This document shows, in pieces, positions 1 to 7,086 of a DNA stretch of 10,623 nucleotides. This DNA comes from JANYJJ01 sp043749975 (GTDB lineage Bacteria > Pseudomonadota > Gammaproteobacteria > Burkholderiales > Burkholderiaceae_C): contig JAYVCL010000179.1 of NCBI GenBank assembly GCA_043749975.1, forward strand, positions 1-10,623, written 5' to 3'. Position 1 is the stretch's first letter. Every line of letters starts with the position of its first letter. The notes under the pieces are model-generated. The model saw nothing but the letters and a program-made list of their open reading frames with translations, made no database searches and had not been told where the DNA came from. Both the position numbers and the translations under genes were made by a program.

Positions 1-1
1 G

Positions 2-1498
2 CTGGGTGACCGCACCGCAGCCCAGGCAGCCTTCAACGCCGCCGTCGAACTGTTTGAAGATCAACGCCGCGCCTTGCCTGGAGACGAACTGCGCAGCGCT
101 TTCCTGACCGATCACCTGCGGCCCTACCAGGAACTGCTGCGCATGGCACTGCAGGCGCATGCGCATGCGCAAGCGCAAGCGCCATCGCCTTCGCCTCGGC
201 TCGCAGCCGAGGTGTTGCTGCAACTCGACCGTTTTCGCGCCCGCTCACTGGGCGATCGTCTGGAGCAAGGTGTCAGCATCGAAGACAAGGCTTCGATGCA
301 GGGCCTGCGCGACCGCTTGAATTGGCTTTACCGGCGCGTGCATCGCCTGGACGAAGAAGGCGAGTCTTCTGCGGCGTTGACCGACGAGTTGCGCCGCACC
401 GAGTTGCAACTGCTGGAAGGTGCCAGGCGATCTCGACTCGCGGCACCGGCACCCGAGCGTCAACCAGGCAGCGACGATGACTTCACGGTCGAGGCCTTGC
501 AGCGCCGGCTCGGCGAAGCAGGCGCGCTGGTCGAATACGGCGTGCTCGACAACGAGTTGTTCGCCTGTGTCGTCACCCGCACCGATGTGACCTTGCATCG
601 CCGGGTGGCGGCCTGGAGCGATGTGCTCGACGCCTTGCGCGCGGCGCGGTTCCAGATCGACACGCTGCGCCATGGCGCCGCGCCGGTACGCGATCACCTT
701 GCCAGGCTGACTGCCCGCACGCAGTTGCGCATGGGCCGCTTGCACGCGCTGGTGTGGGCACCGCTGGCGGTTGCGCTGCGGCACTGTCGGCAGGTGCTGG
801 TGGTGCCGCACGCGCAACTCGGCTTGCTGCCGTTTGCCGCGCTGCACGACGGCGAGTGTTTTCTTGCGCAACGCTGCGAGCTGGGCGTGGCACCCAGCGC
901 CCGGCTCGCCTTGCGCGGCCTGCTGCGCCGCCCCGTTCGGCCCCGCCAGGCCGTGGTGCTGGGCGAGTCGAGCCGCTTGCCCCACGCCGCCCGCGAGGCG
1001 CACTTCGTGGCCGGCCTGTTTCCTCAGGGCAGGGCCTTTGTCGGCGCGCAGGCCACGCTCGACACCCTGCGCGCGCAGGCGGGCAGCGCCGACGTGCTCC
1101 ACCTGGCCTGCCACGGGCAGTTTCGCAGCGACAACCCGATGTTCTCGGCGCTGCATCTTCACGACGGCGCGCTCACGGTCGAGTTGGCCGAAGCCTTGAA
1201 CCTGCGGCCAGGCATCGTCGTGTTGAGTGCCTGCGAAACCGGCTTGGCCGAGCTCGGCAGCGGCGACGAGATGGTCGGCCTGGTACGGGCTTTTCTGGTG
1301 GCCGGCGCGGCGCGTGTGCTGGCCAGCCTGTGGCCGGTCGACGACGAAGTCACCGCCGCCTTCATGGCCAGTTTCTACGCTGCGCTGTGCCGCGGCCAAC
1401 CCCCGGCAGCGGCCCTGCAATCGGCGCAGACCGAGGTCATGCGGCAGCACCCGCACCCGTTCTACTGGGCAGCCTTCACGCTGCACGGCGGTTGGTAA
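2..1498 (+). CDS. CHAT-domain (caspase-like) protein, C-terminal part, 5' truncated by window edge
   Basis: The frame is open from base 2, so the true start lies upstream; 498 residues are visible. The first ~120 visible residues are helical and resemble the segment that follows TPR repeats in TPR-CHAT proteins, though no clear TPR is in view. The CHAT domain begins near LVEYGVLDNELFACV (about 530-575). It carries both expected catalytic residues: His in HLACHGQF (codon 1112-1114) and Cys in LSACETG (codon 1232-1234). It ends in the usual FYWAAFTLHGGW (about 1459-1494). CHAT is a clan CD cysteine-protease fold related to caspases and separase; family members are often fused to sensory repeats and act on partner proteins. 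The substrate here is unknown. An alternating AHAHAQAQAPSPSP tract (155-196) sits in the linker. A subtilase follows 82 bp downstream and is probably co-transcribed. The domain call is firm; the role is not known. Confidence 0.93.
   Translation: MGDRTAAQAAFNAAVELFEDQRRALPGDELRSAFLTDHLRPYQELLRMALQAHAHAQAQAPSPSPRLAAEVLLQLDRFRARSLGDRLEQGVSIEDKASMQGLRDRLNWLYRRVHRLDEEGESSAALTDELRRTELQLLEGARRSRLAAPAPERQPGSDDDFTVEALQRRLGEAGALVEYGVLDNELFACVVTRTDVTLHRRVAAWSDVLDALRAARFQIDTLRHGAAPVRDHLARLTARTQLRMGRLHALVWAPLAVALRHCRQVLVVPHAQLGLLPFAALHDGECFLAQRCELGVAPSARLALRGLLRRPVRPRQAVVLGESSRLPHAAREAHFVAGLFPQGRAFVGAQATLDTLRAQAGSADVLHLACHGQFRSDNPMFSALHLHDGALTVELAEALNLRPGIVVLSACETGLAELGSGDEMVGLVRAFLVAGAARVLASLWPVDDEVTAAFMASFYAALCRGQPPAAALQSAQTEVMRQHPHPFYWAAFTLHGGW
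155..196 (+). repeat. 6-bp-period low-complexity tract inside the CHAT gene (AHAHAQAQAPSPSP)
   Basis: Seven imperfect hexamers (gcgcat twice, gcgcaa twice, gcgcca, tcgcct twice) encode an alternating Ala/His, Ala/Gln, Ser/Pro linker. Its first 16 bases (155-170) are a perfect palindrome and strictly alternate purine and pyrimidine. The unit is two codons, so copy-number change would keep the frame. Confidence 0.8.
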
Positions 1499-1580
1499 TG
1501 CAAAAAACCGCAGCCAGGTATCAAACGCATTCGCCGCTGCTCTGTCTTGTCGTTCAACCCTCCACTTTGGACAGGTCACC

Positions 1581-2912
1581 ATGAAATCTGCTTCTTCACG
1601 ATCGTTCACCACGGGCACGTTTCGCACCGTGCTCGCGGCGGCGGTGCTGATGCTGGGTACCGTCATCCATGCCAAGGCCCGGGCCGATGCCGCCCTGCCC
1701 GGTGAAGTGCTGGTGCAACTGACCAGCACCGCGGCCATAGGCCCCTTGCTCGGCAAATACCAGCTCAGCCTGGTGGCCCAGTTCGGTGCCCGGCCGATCT
1801 ACCGGCTCAAGGTGCTGGGTCTGGTCGATGTGAACACCACGGTGAACGCCAAGATCGCGGCCCTGGCTCTGGAGCCCGGCGTTCTGAACGCCGAACCGAA
1901 TTTCGTTCATCAAAGCCCCGAGGCGCGCAAGGTCAGCGCGTGGGCCATCGGCACGCCCACGGCCTACACGGCGCAGTGGGCACCGCAGGCACTGCGCCTG
2001 CCCGAAGCGCACCGCATGAGCACCGGCGTCGGCGTGCGCGTGGCCGTGCTCGACACCGGGGTCGACGCCCTGCATCCGGCGCTGGCCGGCAGGCTGCTGC
2101 CGGGCTTCGACTTCGTCGACTTCGACAACAACCCGGCCGAAGTCGGCAGCCGGGCGGCGAACCTCAGCTTCGGCCACGGCACCCACGTGGCGGGGCTGGT
2201 GGCCATGGTCGCCCCAGGCGCGAAGATCATGCCGCTGCGGGTGCTCGATGCCGAAGGAATGGGCAATGCCTGGGTGCTGGCCGAAGCGATGCTGTACGCG
2301 GTCGACCCCGACCACACCCCCGCTACCAACGACGGTGCCCACGTCATCAACCTGAGCCTGGGCAGCCTGAGCCGCACCCGCCTTCTCGACACGATTGCCA
2401 AGCTCGCCACCTGCGCCATTCCGGCGGCGGTGCTGCTGCCGACCGACCCGCTGGCCGACCCCGGCTACGACGGCGACCGCGATCGCTGCAACGCCTTCAG
2501 CGGTGCGGTCGTTGTCGCTGCGGCAGGCAACGACGCCAGCGACGCGGTGCGCGAATATCCGGCCGCCGAAGGCACCTACGGCCTGTTGGCGGTGGCGGCC
2601 AGCAACGCCGCCGGGCGGCTCGCGGACTTCAGCAATTCCGGCTCGTGGGTGCACATCGCGGCCCCCGGCCAGGGCATCACCAGCTCGGTTCCAGGCGGTG
2701 GCTACGGCACCTGGAGCGGCACCTCGATGGCGGCTCCCCTGGCGGCAGGCACGGCAGCGCTGGTGCGCGCGCTGGACCCCGGTATGACCGCGAAGGCCGT
2801 TGCCCGGCGCATCGCCCGCGTCAGCGCAGGTTTGTGCGACACCGATCTGCGCCAGGTCGACGCCGCCGCCGCGTTGCTGAACCTGTTGCCGCCCGACGCC
2901 ACCTGCCCCTGA
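1581..2912 (+). CDS. Secreted S8 family subtilisin-like serine protease
   Basis: A 443-residue protein. The start ATG at 1581 is chosen because it opens a good signal peptide: basic N-terminus, hydrophobic stretch at residues 17-29, and a likely A-D-A cleavage site at residue 37. The open frame extends upstream into the CHAT gene but has no signal-like start there. Only a weak AGG-type ribosome site is seen. Residues ~38-110 resemble an I9-type propeptide (PGEVLVQLTS to LNAEPNFV). The catalytic set is complete: Asp158 in VAVLDTGVD, His199 in GHGTHVAG, oxyanion Asn317 in AAAGND, Ser382 in SGTSMAAP. Four Cys (278, 303, 419, 442) could form two disulfides, consistent with life outside the cytoplasm. 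The length is near that of a minimal subtilase with no added C-terminal domain. It lies 82 bp after the CHAT gene and may be co-expressed. The substrate is unknown. Confidence 0.95.
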   Translation: MKSASSRSFTTGTFRTVLAAAVLMLGTVIHAKARADAALPGEVLVQLTSTAAIGPLLGKYQLSLVAQFGARPIYRLKVLGLVDVNTTVNAKIAALALEPGVLNAEPNFVHQSPEARKVSAWAIGTPTAYTAQWAPQALRLPEAHRMSTGVGVRVAVLDTGVDALHPALAGRLLPGFDFVDFDNNPAEVGSRAANLSFGHGTHVAGLVAMVAPGAKIMPLRVLDAEGMGNAWVLAEAMLYAVDPDHTPATNDGAHVINLSLGSLSRTRLLDTIAKLATCAIPAAVLLPTDPLADPGYDGDRDRCNAFSGAVVVAAAGNDASDAVREYPAAEGTYGLLAVAASNAAGRLADFSNSGSWVHIAAPGQGITSSVPGGGYGTWSGTSMAAPLAAGTAALVRALDPGMTAKAVARRIARVSAGLCDTDLRQVDAAAALLNLLPPDATCP

Positions 2913-2934
2913 TTCGTCTTCGTTTCCAGCTCAC

Positions 2935-2967
2935 CGGGCCGGTGCACGCGCAAGCGTCACCGGCCCG
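2935..2967 (+). terminator. Strong hairpin, probable transcription terminator after the subtilase gene
   Basis: The arm cgggccggtg (2935-2944) pairs perfectly with caccggcccg (2958-2967). Inside it acgc (2946-2949) pairs with gcgt (2954-2957) around a gcaa loop (2950-2953), with one bulged C at 2945. This gives about 14 base pairs closed by a GNRA-type tetraloop, starting 23 bases after the subtilase stop codon. The T-run afterwards is poor (ttgcatt), so efficient intrinsic termination is not certain. The near-symmetric stem could also act on the other strand or protect the 3' end of the mRNA. Confidence 0.65.
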
Positions 2968-2993
2968 TTGCATTGGGGCTGGCGGGCCGCGAA

Positions 2994-3019
2994 AACGCGC
3001 TGGGAACGCGCTGGTAACG
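2994..3019 (+). repeat. 11-bp direct repeat upstream of the glycan operon
   Basis: The unit aacgcgctggg/t occurs at 2994-3004 and 3005-3015 and begins a third time (aacg, 3016-3019). An 11-bp period is about one helical turn. It lies ~85-110 bp before the first operon gene, where an operator or promoter element would be expected. I see no convincing -35/-10 pair in 2968-3100, so a regulatory role is only a guess. Confidence 0.35.
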
Positions 3020-3101
3020 ATTTGCTCGACCGCGTATTTCCGCACCTGCGCGCGCCTCTGTCCGATGTGTCGATTCGATGACACGCACGACGAAAGCCCG
3101 C

Positions 3102-4424
3102 ATGAAGCGCATCCTGATTTATTCGCACGACACCTTCGGCCTCGGCAACATCCGCCGCATGCTGGAGGTGGCGCGCCACCTGGTGCAGTCCTCACCCGAA
3201 GTGTCGGTGCTGGTCATTACCGGCTCGCCGATGCTGCATGCGTTTCGCATCCCGCCGCGCATCGACTACGTCAAGCTGCCCTGCCTGGCGCGCCATGTCG
3301 ATGGCCGCTACGGCGCGCGCTTTCTCGACCTGTCGCTGGATGCCACGGTGCGCCTGCGTGCCAACCTCATCCGCAGCGCCATCACCGATTTCGCGCCCGA
3401 CCTGATCCTGGTCGACAAGAAGCCCTTCGGCGTCGAAGACGAACTCTCGGGCGCGCTGGTGGCGTTGCAGTCGAGCGCACGCAAACCGAAGCTGGTGCTG
3501 CTGCTGCGCGACATCCTCGACAGCCCCGAAGCCACCACGCGGGTGTGGCGCAAGAACGGCTGCTTCGAGGCCATCGAGGCTTACTACGACGCGGTGCTGG
3601 TGGTCGGCGCGCCGGAGATTTTCGACCTGCGGCGCGAATACCAGTTTCCGCCGTTCGCCGCCGCCAAGGTCACCTTCTGCGGCTACATCGCGCGCGAGGC
3701 CGGGCGGCGTTCGCGCGCCGAGGCGCGGCACGAGTTGGGCGTGCTCGACGGTGAACCGCTGCTGCTGGTGACGCCGGGCGGTGGTGAAGACGGCCACGCC
3801 CTCATCGAGGCTTGTTTGGCGGGCCTGCAAGCGCTGCCCGCGCCGAGCCGGCCGCGCACCCACATCGTCTGCGGGCCCGAAATGGATGAGGTGCAGCGCG
3901 CCGCCGTCCACCACGCCGCTGCCGCCTTGCCGCAGGTGAGCGTGCAGGACTTCAGCGACGACATGATGTCGCTGCTGGGCGCCGCCGACGTGGTAGTGGC
4001 GATGGGCGGCTACAACACCGTCTGCGAGCTGCTCACCCTGCGCAAGCGCGCGGTGGTGGTGCCGCGCAACAAGCCGAGCCAGGAGCAATGCATACGCGCC
4101 GAGCGCATGGCCGCGATCGGCTTGCTGCGCATGCTGCACCCGGATCGGTTGACGCCGGCCGCGCTGCTGGCTGCGGTGCAGGCCGAGCTGGCCGCGTTGA
4201 ACGGCCCCACCACGCAGCCACGCCTCAAGTCGCTCGACGGCCTGGAGCGCAGCACCGCCGCGATCTTCGAGCTGATCGGCCTGCAAGCGGCGGCTCCGGC
4301 CGGCAGCGCCAAGCCCGCACCCCGCGGCGCGGATTCACCGCCGCTGCACCGCCATCAACACCTGACCCCGAGCACCCCATGGCACCCACACGCTTCGACA
4401 GCCGCCGCCCCCTCGGCGTGCTAG
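3102..4424 (+). CDS. GT-B glycosyltransferase, MurG-like / COG4671-type
   Basis: A 440-residue protein, first gene of the operon. It opens with KRILIYSHDTFGLGNIRRM, a Gly-rich N-terminal loop typical of predicted glycosyltransferases of the COG4671 group. The C-terminal half has the nucleotide-sugar-binding signature AMGGYNTVCELL (residues 300-311), followed by a conserved VVPR (319-322), as in MurG and GT28 enzymes. A TPGGGEDG loop (224-231) marks the start of the second Rossmann domain. It should transfer a sugar from a nucleotide donor in the cytoplasm; donor and acceptor are unknown. ATG 3102 is preferred because the family motif starts at once; an in-frame ATG at 3078 would add eight residues. 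Neither has a strong ribosome site. The last ~45 residues are Pro/Ala/His-rich, unlike the fold, and overlap the next gene by 46 bp. Confidence 0.85.
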   Translation: MKRILIYSHDTFGLGNIRRMLEVARHLVQSSPEVSVLVITGSPMLHAFRIPPRIDYVKLPCLARHVDGRYGARFLDLSLDATVRLRANLIRSAITDFAPDLILVDKKPFGVEDELSGALVALQSSARKPKLVLLLRDILDSPEATTRVWRKNGCFEAIEAYYDAVLVVGAPEIFDLRREYQFPPFAAAKVTFCGYIAREAGRRSRAEARHELGVLDGEPLLLVTPGGGEDGHALIEACLAGLQALPAPSRPRTHIVCGPEMDEVQRAAVHHAAAALPQVSVQDFSDDMMSLLGAADVVVAMGGYNTVCELLTLRKRAVVVPRNKPSQEQCIRAERMAAIGLLRMLHPDRLTPAALLAAVQAELAALNGPTTQPRLKSLDGLERSTAAIFELIGLQAAAPAGSAKPAPRGADSPPLHRHQHLTPSTPWHPHASTAAAPSAC

Positions 4425-5677
4425 TCAAGATCTACCCCAAGCTGTCCGAGACCTTCATCCTCGAAGAGCTGCTGGGCCTGGAACGGCTCGGCTTCGCGCT
4501 GCGCCTTTACTCGCTGGCACCCGCCACCGATGCGCTCACCCACCCCGCGGTGGCGCGCGTGCGCGCACCGCTGGTGACCGTGCCCGAATCATTGCGAGGC
4601 CACCTGCGCGAGTTCGCGCTTCGCCATGCGCGCCTGCTCGGCAGCTCGCCGCTGCGCTACCTGCGCACGCTGGCCGCTGCGCTGCGGCGTGGCCGGCGTG
4701 GCCGGCGTGGCCGGCGCGGCCTGCACGACTTCGCGCGCGCCGGCTGGCTGGCCGGGCAACTGCGCGCGGACGGGGTCGATCATCTGCACACCCATTTCAT
4801 CTCCACCCCGGCCGATGTGGCCGAGCTGGTGGCGGGTCTGGCTGGACTGCCGTTCTCGATTTCGGCCCACGCCAAGGACATCTACCGGTCCGTCCCGGCC
4901 GACCTGCGGCGCAAGCTGCGGGCGGCGCAATTCACCGTCACCTGCACCGAGTTCAACCGCCAGACGCTGGCCGACATCGCCCCGCAAGCCAGCGTGCAGC
5001 GGATGTACCACGGCGTCGACCACGGCCTGTTCCACCCGACGCAGCGCAAGCCGGATCGCGCCGTTCCGCTGATCCTGAGCGTGGGCCGCCTGCGCGAAAA
5101 AAAGGGGCTCGACACCTTGATCGACGCTTGCGCCGTGCTGCGCGACCGGGGCCGCGCCTTCGCCTGCGAAATCGTCGGCTACGGCGAAGAGCAGGCGCGT
5201 TTGCAGGCGCAGATCGAAAGGCTGGGTCTGAGCGATCACGTCCACCTGGTCGGCACGTTGGCGCGCGAGCAGGTGATCGCGCGCTATGCACGCGCGGCCG
5301 TCTATGTGCAGCCCTCGCGAATCGCCGCCGACGGCGACCGCGACGGCATTCCCAACGTGCTGCTCGAAGCGATGGCCATCGGCCTGCCGGTGGTCGCGTC
5401 CAGGGTGTCGGGCATTCCGGAGCTGGTCGGGCACGGCCACAACGGCTTGCTGGTCGAGCCTGACCAGCCCGAGGCGCTGGCCGAGGCCATCACGCAACTG
5501 ATCGAACAGCCGCAGTTGTGTGCCGACCTCGGCTGCCGTGCCCGCCGGACGGTGACCGAATCGTTCGACAACGACCGCAACCTGCGGCTGTTGAGCGGCC
5601 TGCTCGAAGGCCGTCCCGGGTTCGCCGCCGCGGGTCTGCACACAGGCGCGTTGAGCCTGGGCGAGGGGACGCCATGA
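4379..5677 (+). CDS. GT4 family glycosyltransferase (first of a related pair)
   Basis: A 432-residue GT-B enzyme. The N-terminal domain shows YPKLSETFILEE (residues 19-30), usual in GT4 enzymes of exopolysaccharide clusters, then HTHF (137-140) and SAHAKDIY (162-169). The C-terminal domain has the donor-binding SVGRLREKKG (234-243) and DGDRDGIPNVLLEAMAIG (318-335). In this last motif the second Glu of the E-x7-E pair is Glu330, while the first position is Asp322. It likely adds a sugar to a lipid-linked or growing glycan at the inner face of the membrane. Start ATG 4379 lies inside the previous gene (46-bp overlap) and has no clear ribosome site. A GTG at 4418, overlapping the upstream TAG by seven bases, is a real alternative and would remove 13 residues. 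An (RRG)4 tract sits at residues 103-114. Confidence 0.9.
   Translation: MAPTRFDSRRPLGVLVKIYPKLSETFILEELLGLERLGFALRLYSLAPATDALTHPAVARVRAPLVTVPESLRGHLREFALRHARLLGSSPLRYLRTLAAALRRGRRGRRGRRGLHDFARAGWLAGQLRADGVDHLHTHFISTPADVAELVAGLAGLPFSISAHAKDIYRSVPADLRRKLRAAQFTVTCTEFNRQTLADIAPQASVQRMYHGVDHGLFHPTQRKPDRAVPLILSVGRLREKKGLDTLIDACAVLRDRGRAFACEIVGYGEEQARLQAQIERLGLSDHVHLVGTLAREQVIARYARAAVYVQPSRIAADGDRDGIPNVLLEAMAIGLPVVASRVSGIPELVGHGHNGLLVEPDQPEALAEAITQLIEQPQLCADLGCRARRTVTESFDNDRNLRLLSGLLEGRPGFAAAGLHTGALSLGEGTP
4685..4720 (+). repeat. Four 9-bp tandem repeats encoding (Arg-Arg-Gly)4
   Basis: The unit cggcgtggc occurs three times exactly and once with a single change (cggcgcggc). It lies in frame in the first GT4 gene and falls between the two halves of the N-terminal domain, just before the LHDFARAGWLAG helix. 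Slippage would add or remove RRG without breaking the frame. The second GT4 has no such tract at the matching place. Confidence 0.85.
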
Positions 5678-7086
5678 ACCGCCTGCACGCCAGCACGACC
5701 GAAGCCATGCCGGGCACGTTGCTGCCCGCGCGAAGCCCGTTGCCCGGCGCAACGGTGGCCTATGTGATGAACGGCTATCCGCGTTTGTCGGAAACCTTCA
5801 TCGCGCACGAGATCCACCAGATCGAGCAAATGGGGCTGCGGCTGCGACTGTTCGTGGTCAAGCGCGAGATCGAGGACAAGGTGCATCCGGTGGTCGCGGC
5901 GATCCGCGCACCGCTGAGTTACCTGCCCGATGCCACGTCGCTGTCGGGCACCACGCTGTGGCACTGGTTGGCGCAAAACGGGCCCGCCTTCTGGCGCGCC
6001 AACGCGGCGCTTGCGCTGCGCCACCCGCTGCGCTATGCGCGCACGCTGGCCTCGGCGTTGGCGCTGAGCTGGCGCTACCGACCCAAGGGGGCAGAGCGCA
6101 CCGAGGGCGGCCTGCTCCTGCGCAAGGTCTTCATCAAGGAATTTTTGCAGGCCGGCCAGATTGCCGACGCGCTGCACCGGGCCGGCGACGTGGGCCATCT
6201 GCATGGCCACTTCTGCCACGGCGTGGCCACCATCACCTGGTTCGCGAGCCGCCTGAGCGGCATTCCGTTCAGCTTCACGGCGCACGCCAAGGACATCTAC
6301 CAGACCGAGCTGAACCCCGGCAACCTGCTCGAACGCAAGCTCGGCGCGGCGCGCTTCGTGGCCACCTGCACCTGCGCCAATGCCGGCGTGCTGCGCCTGC
6401 GCCACGCGCGGCCGCAGGAGGTGCACTCGATCTACCACGGGCTCGACACCGACTACTTCTCACCCGTGCCGGCAGCCCATTGCGCTGCCACGCTGCCTTC
6501 GCTGCCGCTGATCCTGTCGGTCGGCCGCTTCGTCGAGAAAAAGGGTTTCGACCAACTGATCGAAGCCTGTGCGCTGTTGCAGCAACGCGGCGTGCGCTTC
6601 GGCTGCCTGATCGTCGGCGAGCGTGGCAGCGCCTATGAGTCGATGCGCGCGCTGATCGAAGCGCGCGGGCTGGGCGACTCGGTGCGACTGCACGGCGCGG
6701 TGACGCAAGACGAGCTGCGCGACATCTACCGCGCCGCGCGCATCTTCGCGCTGCCGTGCCAGGTGATGCAGGACGGCGACCGCGACGGCTTTCCCAACGT
6801 GCTGGCCGAGGCCATGGCGATGGGCGTGCCGGTGGTGTCCACCTGCATCTCCGGCATTCCCGAAATGATCGACGACGGGGTGCACGGCCTGCTGGTGGAA
6901 CCGCGCGATGCGCCCGCGCTGGCCGACGCCCTGCGCCGTGTCCTGACCGACTCTGCCTTGCACACGCGGCTGGCCCGCGCTGGCCGCCAGCGCATTTGCG
7001 AGCGCTTCGATTCGCGCCGCACCACGCTCGCCTTGCGCGATCTGTTCATCGACCAATTGCGCCAACGGCAGCAGGCCACGGCATGA
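5674..7086 (+). CDS. GT4 family glycosyltransferase (second of the pair)
   Basis: A 470-residue GT-B enzyme closely related in plan to the gene before it. Shared landmarks are YPRLSETFIAHE (residues 35-46), HGHF (177-180), TAHAKDIY (202-209), SVGRFVEKKGF (282-292) and DGDRDGFPNVLAEAMAMG (367-384). Glu379 is the second acidic residue of the E-x7-E pair, and Asp371 replaces the usual first Glu, as in the neighbour. ATG 5674 overlaps the upstream TGA as ATGA and is preceded by GAGGGG five bases away, so the start is well supported and coupling is likely. About 28 residues precede the first strand, and an extra segment around 136-160 is not in the neighbour. It probably adds another sugar to the same glycan; the sugar is unknown. 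There is no membrane segment, so it should work on the cytoplasmic side. Confidence 0.92.
   Translation: MNRLHASTTEAMPGTLLPARSPLPGATVAYVMNGYPRLSETFIAHEIHQIEQMGLRLRLFVVKREIEDKVHPVVAAIRAPLSYLPDATSLSGTTLWHWLAQNGPAFWRANAALALRHPLRYARTLASALALSWRYRPKGAERTEGGLLLRKVFIKEFLQAGQIADALHRAGDVGHLHGHFCHGVATITWFASRLSGIPFSFTAHAKDIYQTELNPGNLLERKLGAARFVATCTCANAGVLRLRHARPQEVHSIYHGLDTDYFSPVPAAHCAATLPSLPLILSVGRFVEKKGFDQLIEACALLQQRGVRFGCLIVGERGSAYESMRALIEARGLGDSVRLHGAVTQDELRDIYRAARIFALPCQVMQDGDRDGFPNVLAEAMAMGVPVVSTCISGIPEMIDDGVHGLLVEPRDAPALADALRRVLTDSALHTRLARAGRQRICERFDSRRTTLALRDLFIDQLRQRQQATA

Noticed and set aside
1227..1580. In-frame upstream extension of the subtilase into the CHAT gene
   Set aside because: It would precede the signal peptide with 118 residues overlapping the essential CHAT catalytic region; ATG 1581 gives a normal signal sequence.
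245..1756. 503-codon open frame on the - strand opposite the CHAT and subtilase genes
   Set aside because: It crosses the gap between two real + strand genes and shows only shadow-type composition with no motif.
3015..3050. Possible sigma-70 promoter (TTGCTC or TAACGA-type hexamers) before the glycan operon
   Set aside because: No pair of -35/-10 hexamers with acceptable spacing was found; only isolated partial matches.
1940..3754. 604-codon + strand frame spanning the subtilase, the intergenic hairpin and the first GT gene
   Set aside because: Arg/Gly/Pro-rich frame-shifted translation of two genes with conserved motifs in other frames; typical of high-GC DNA.
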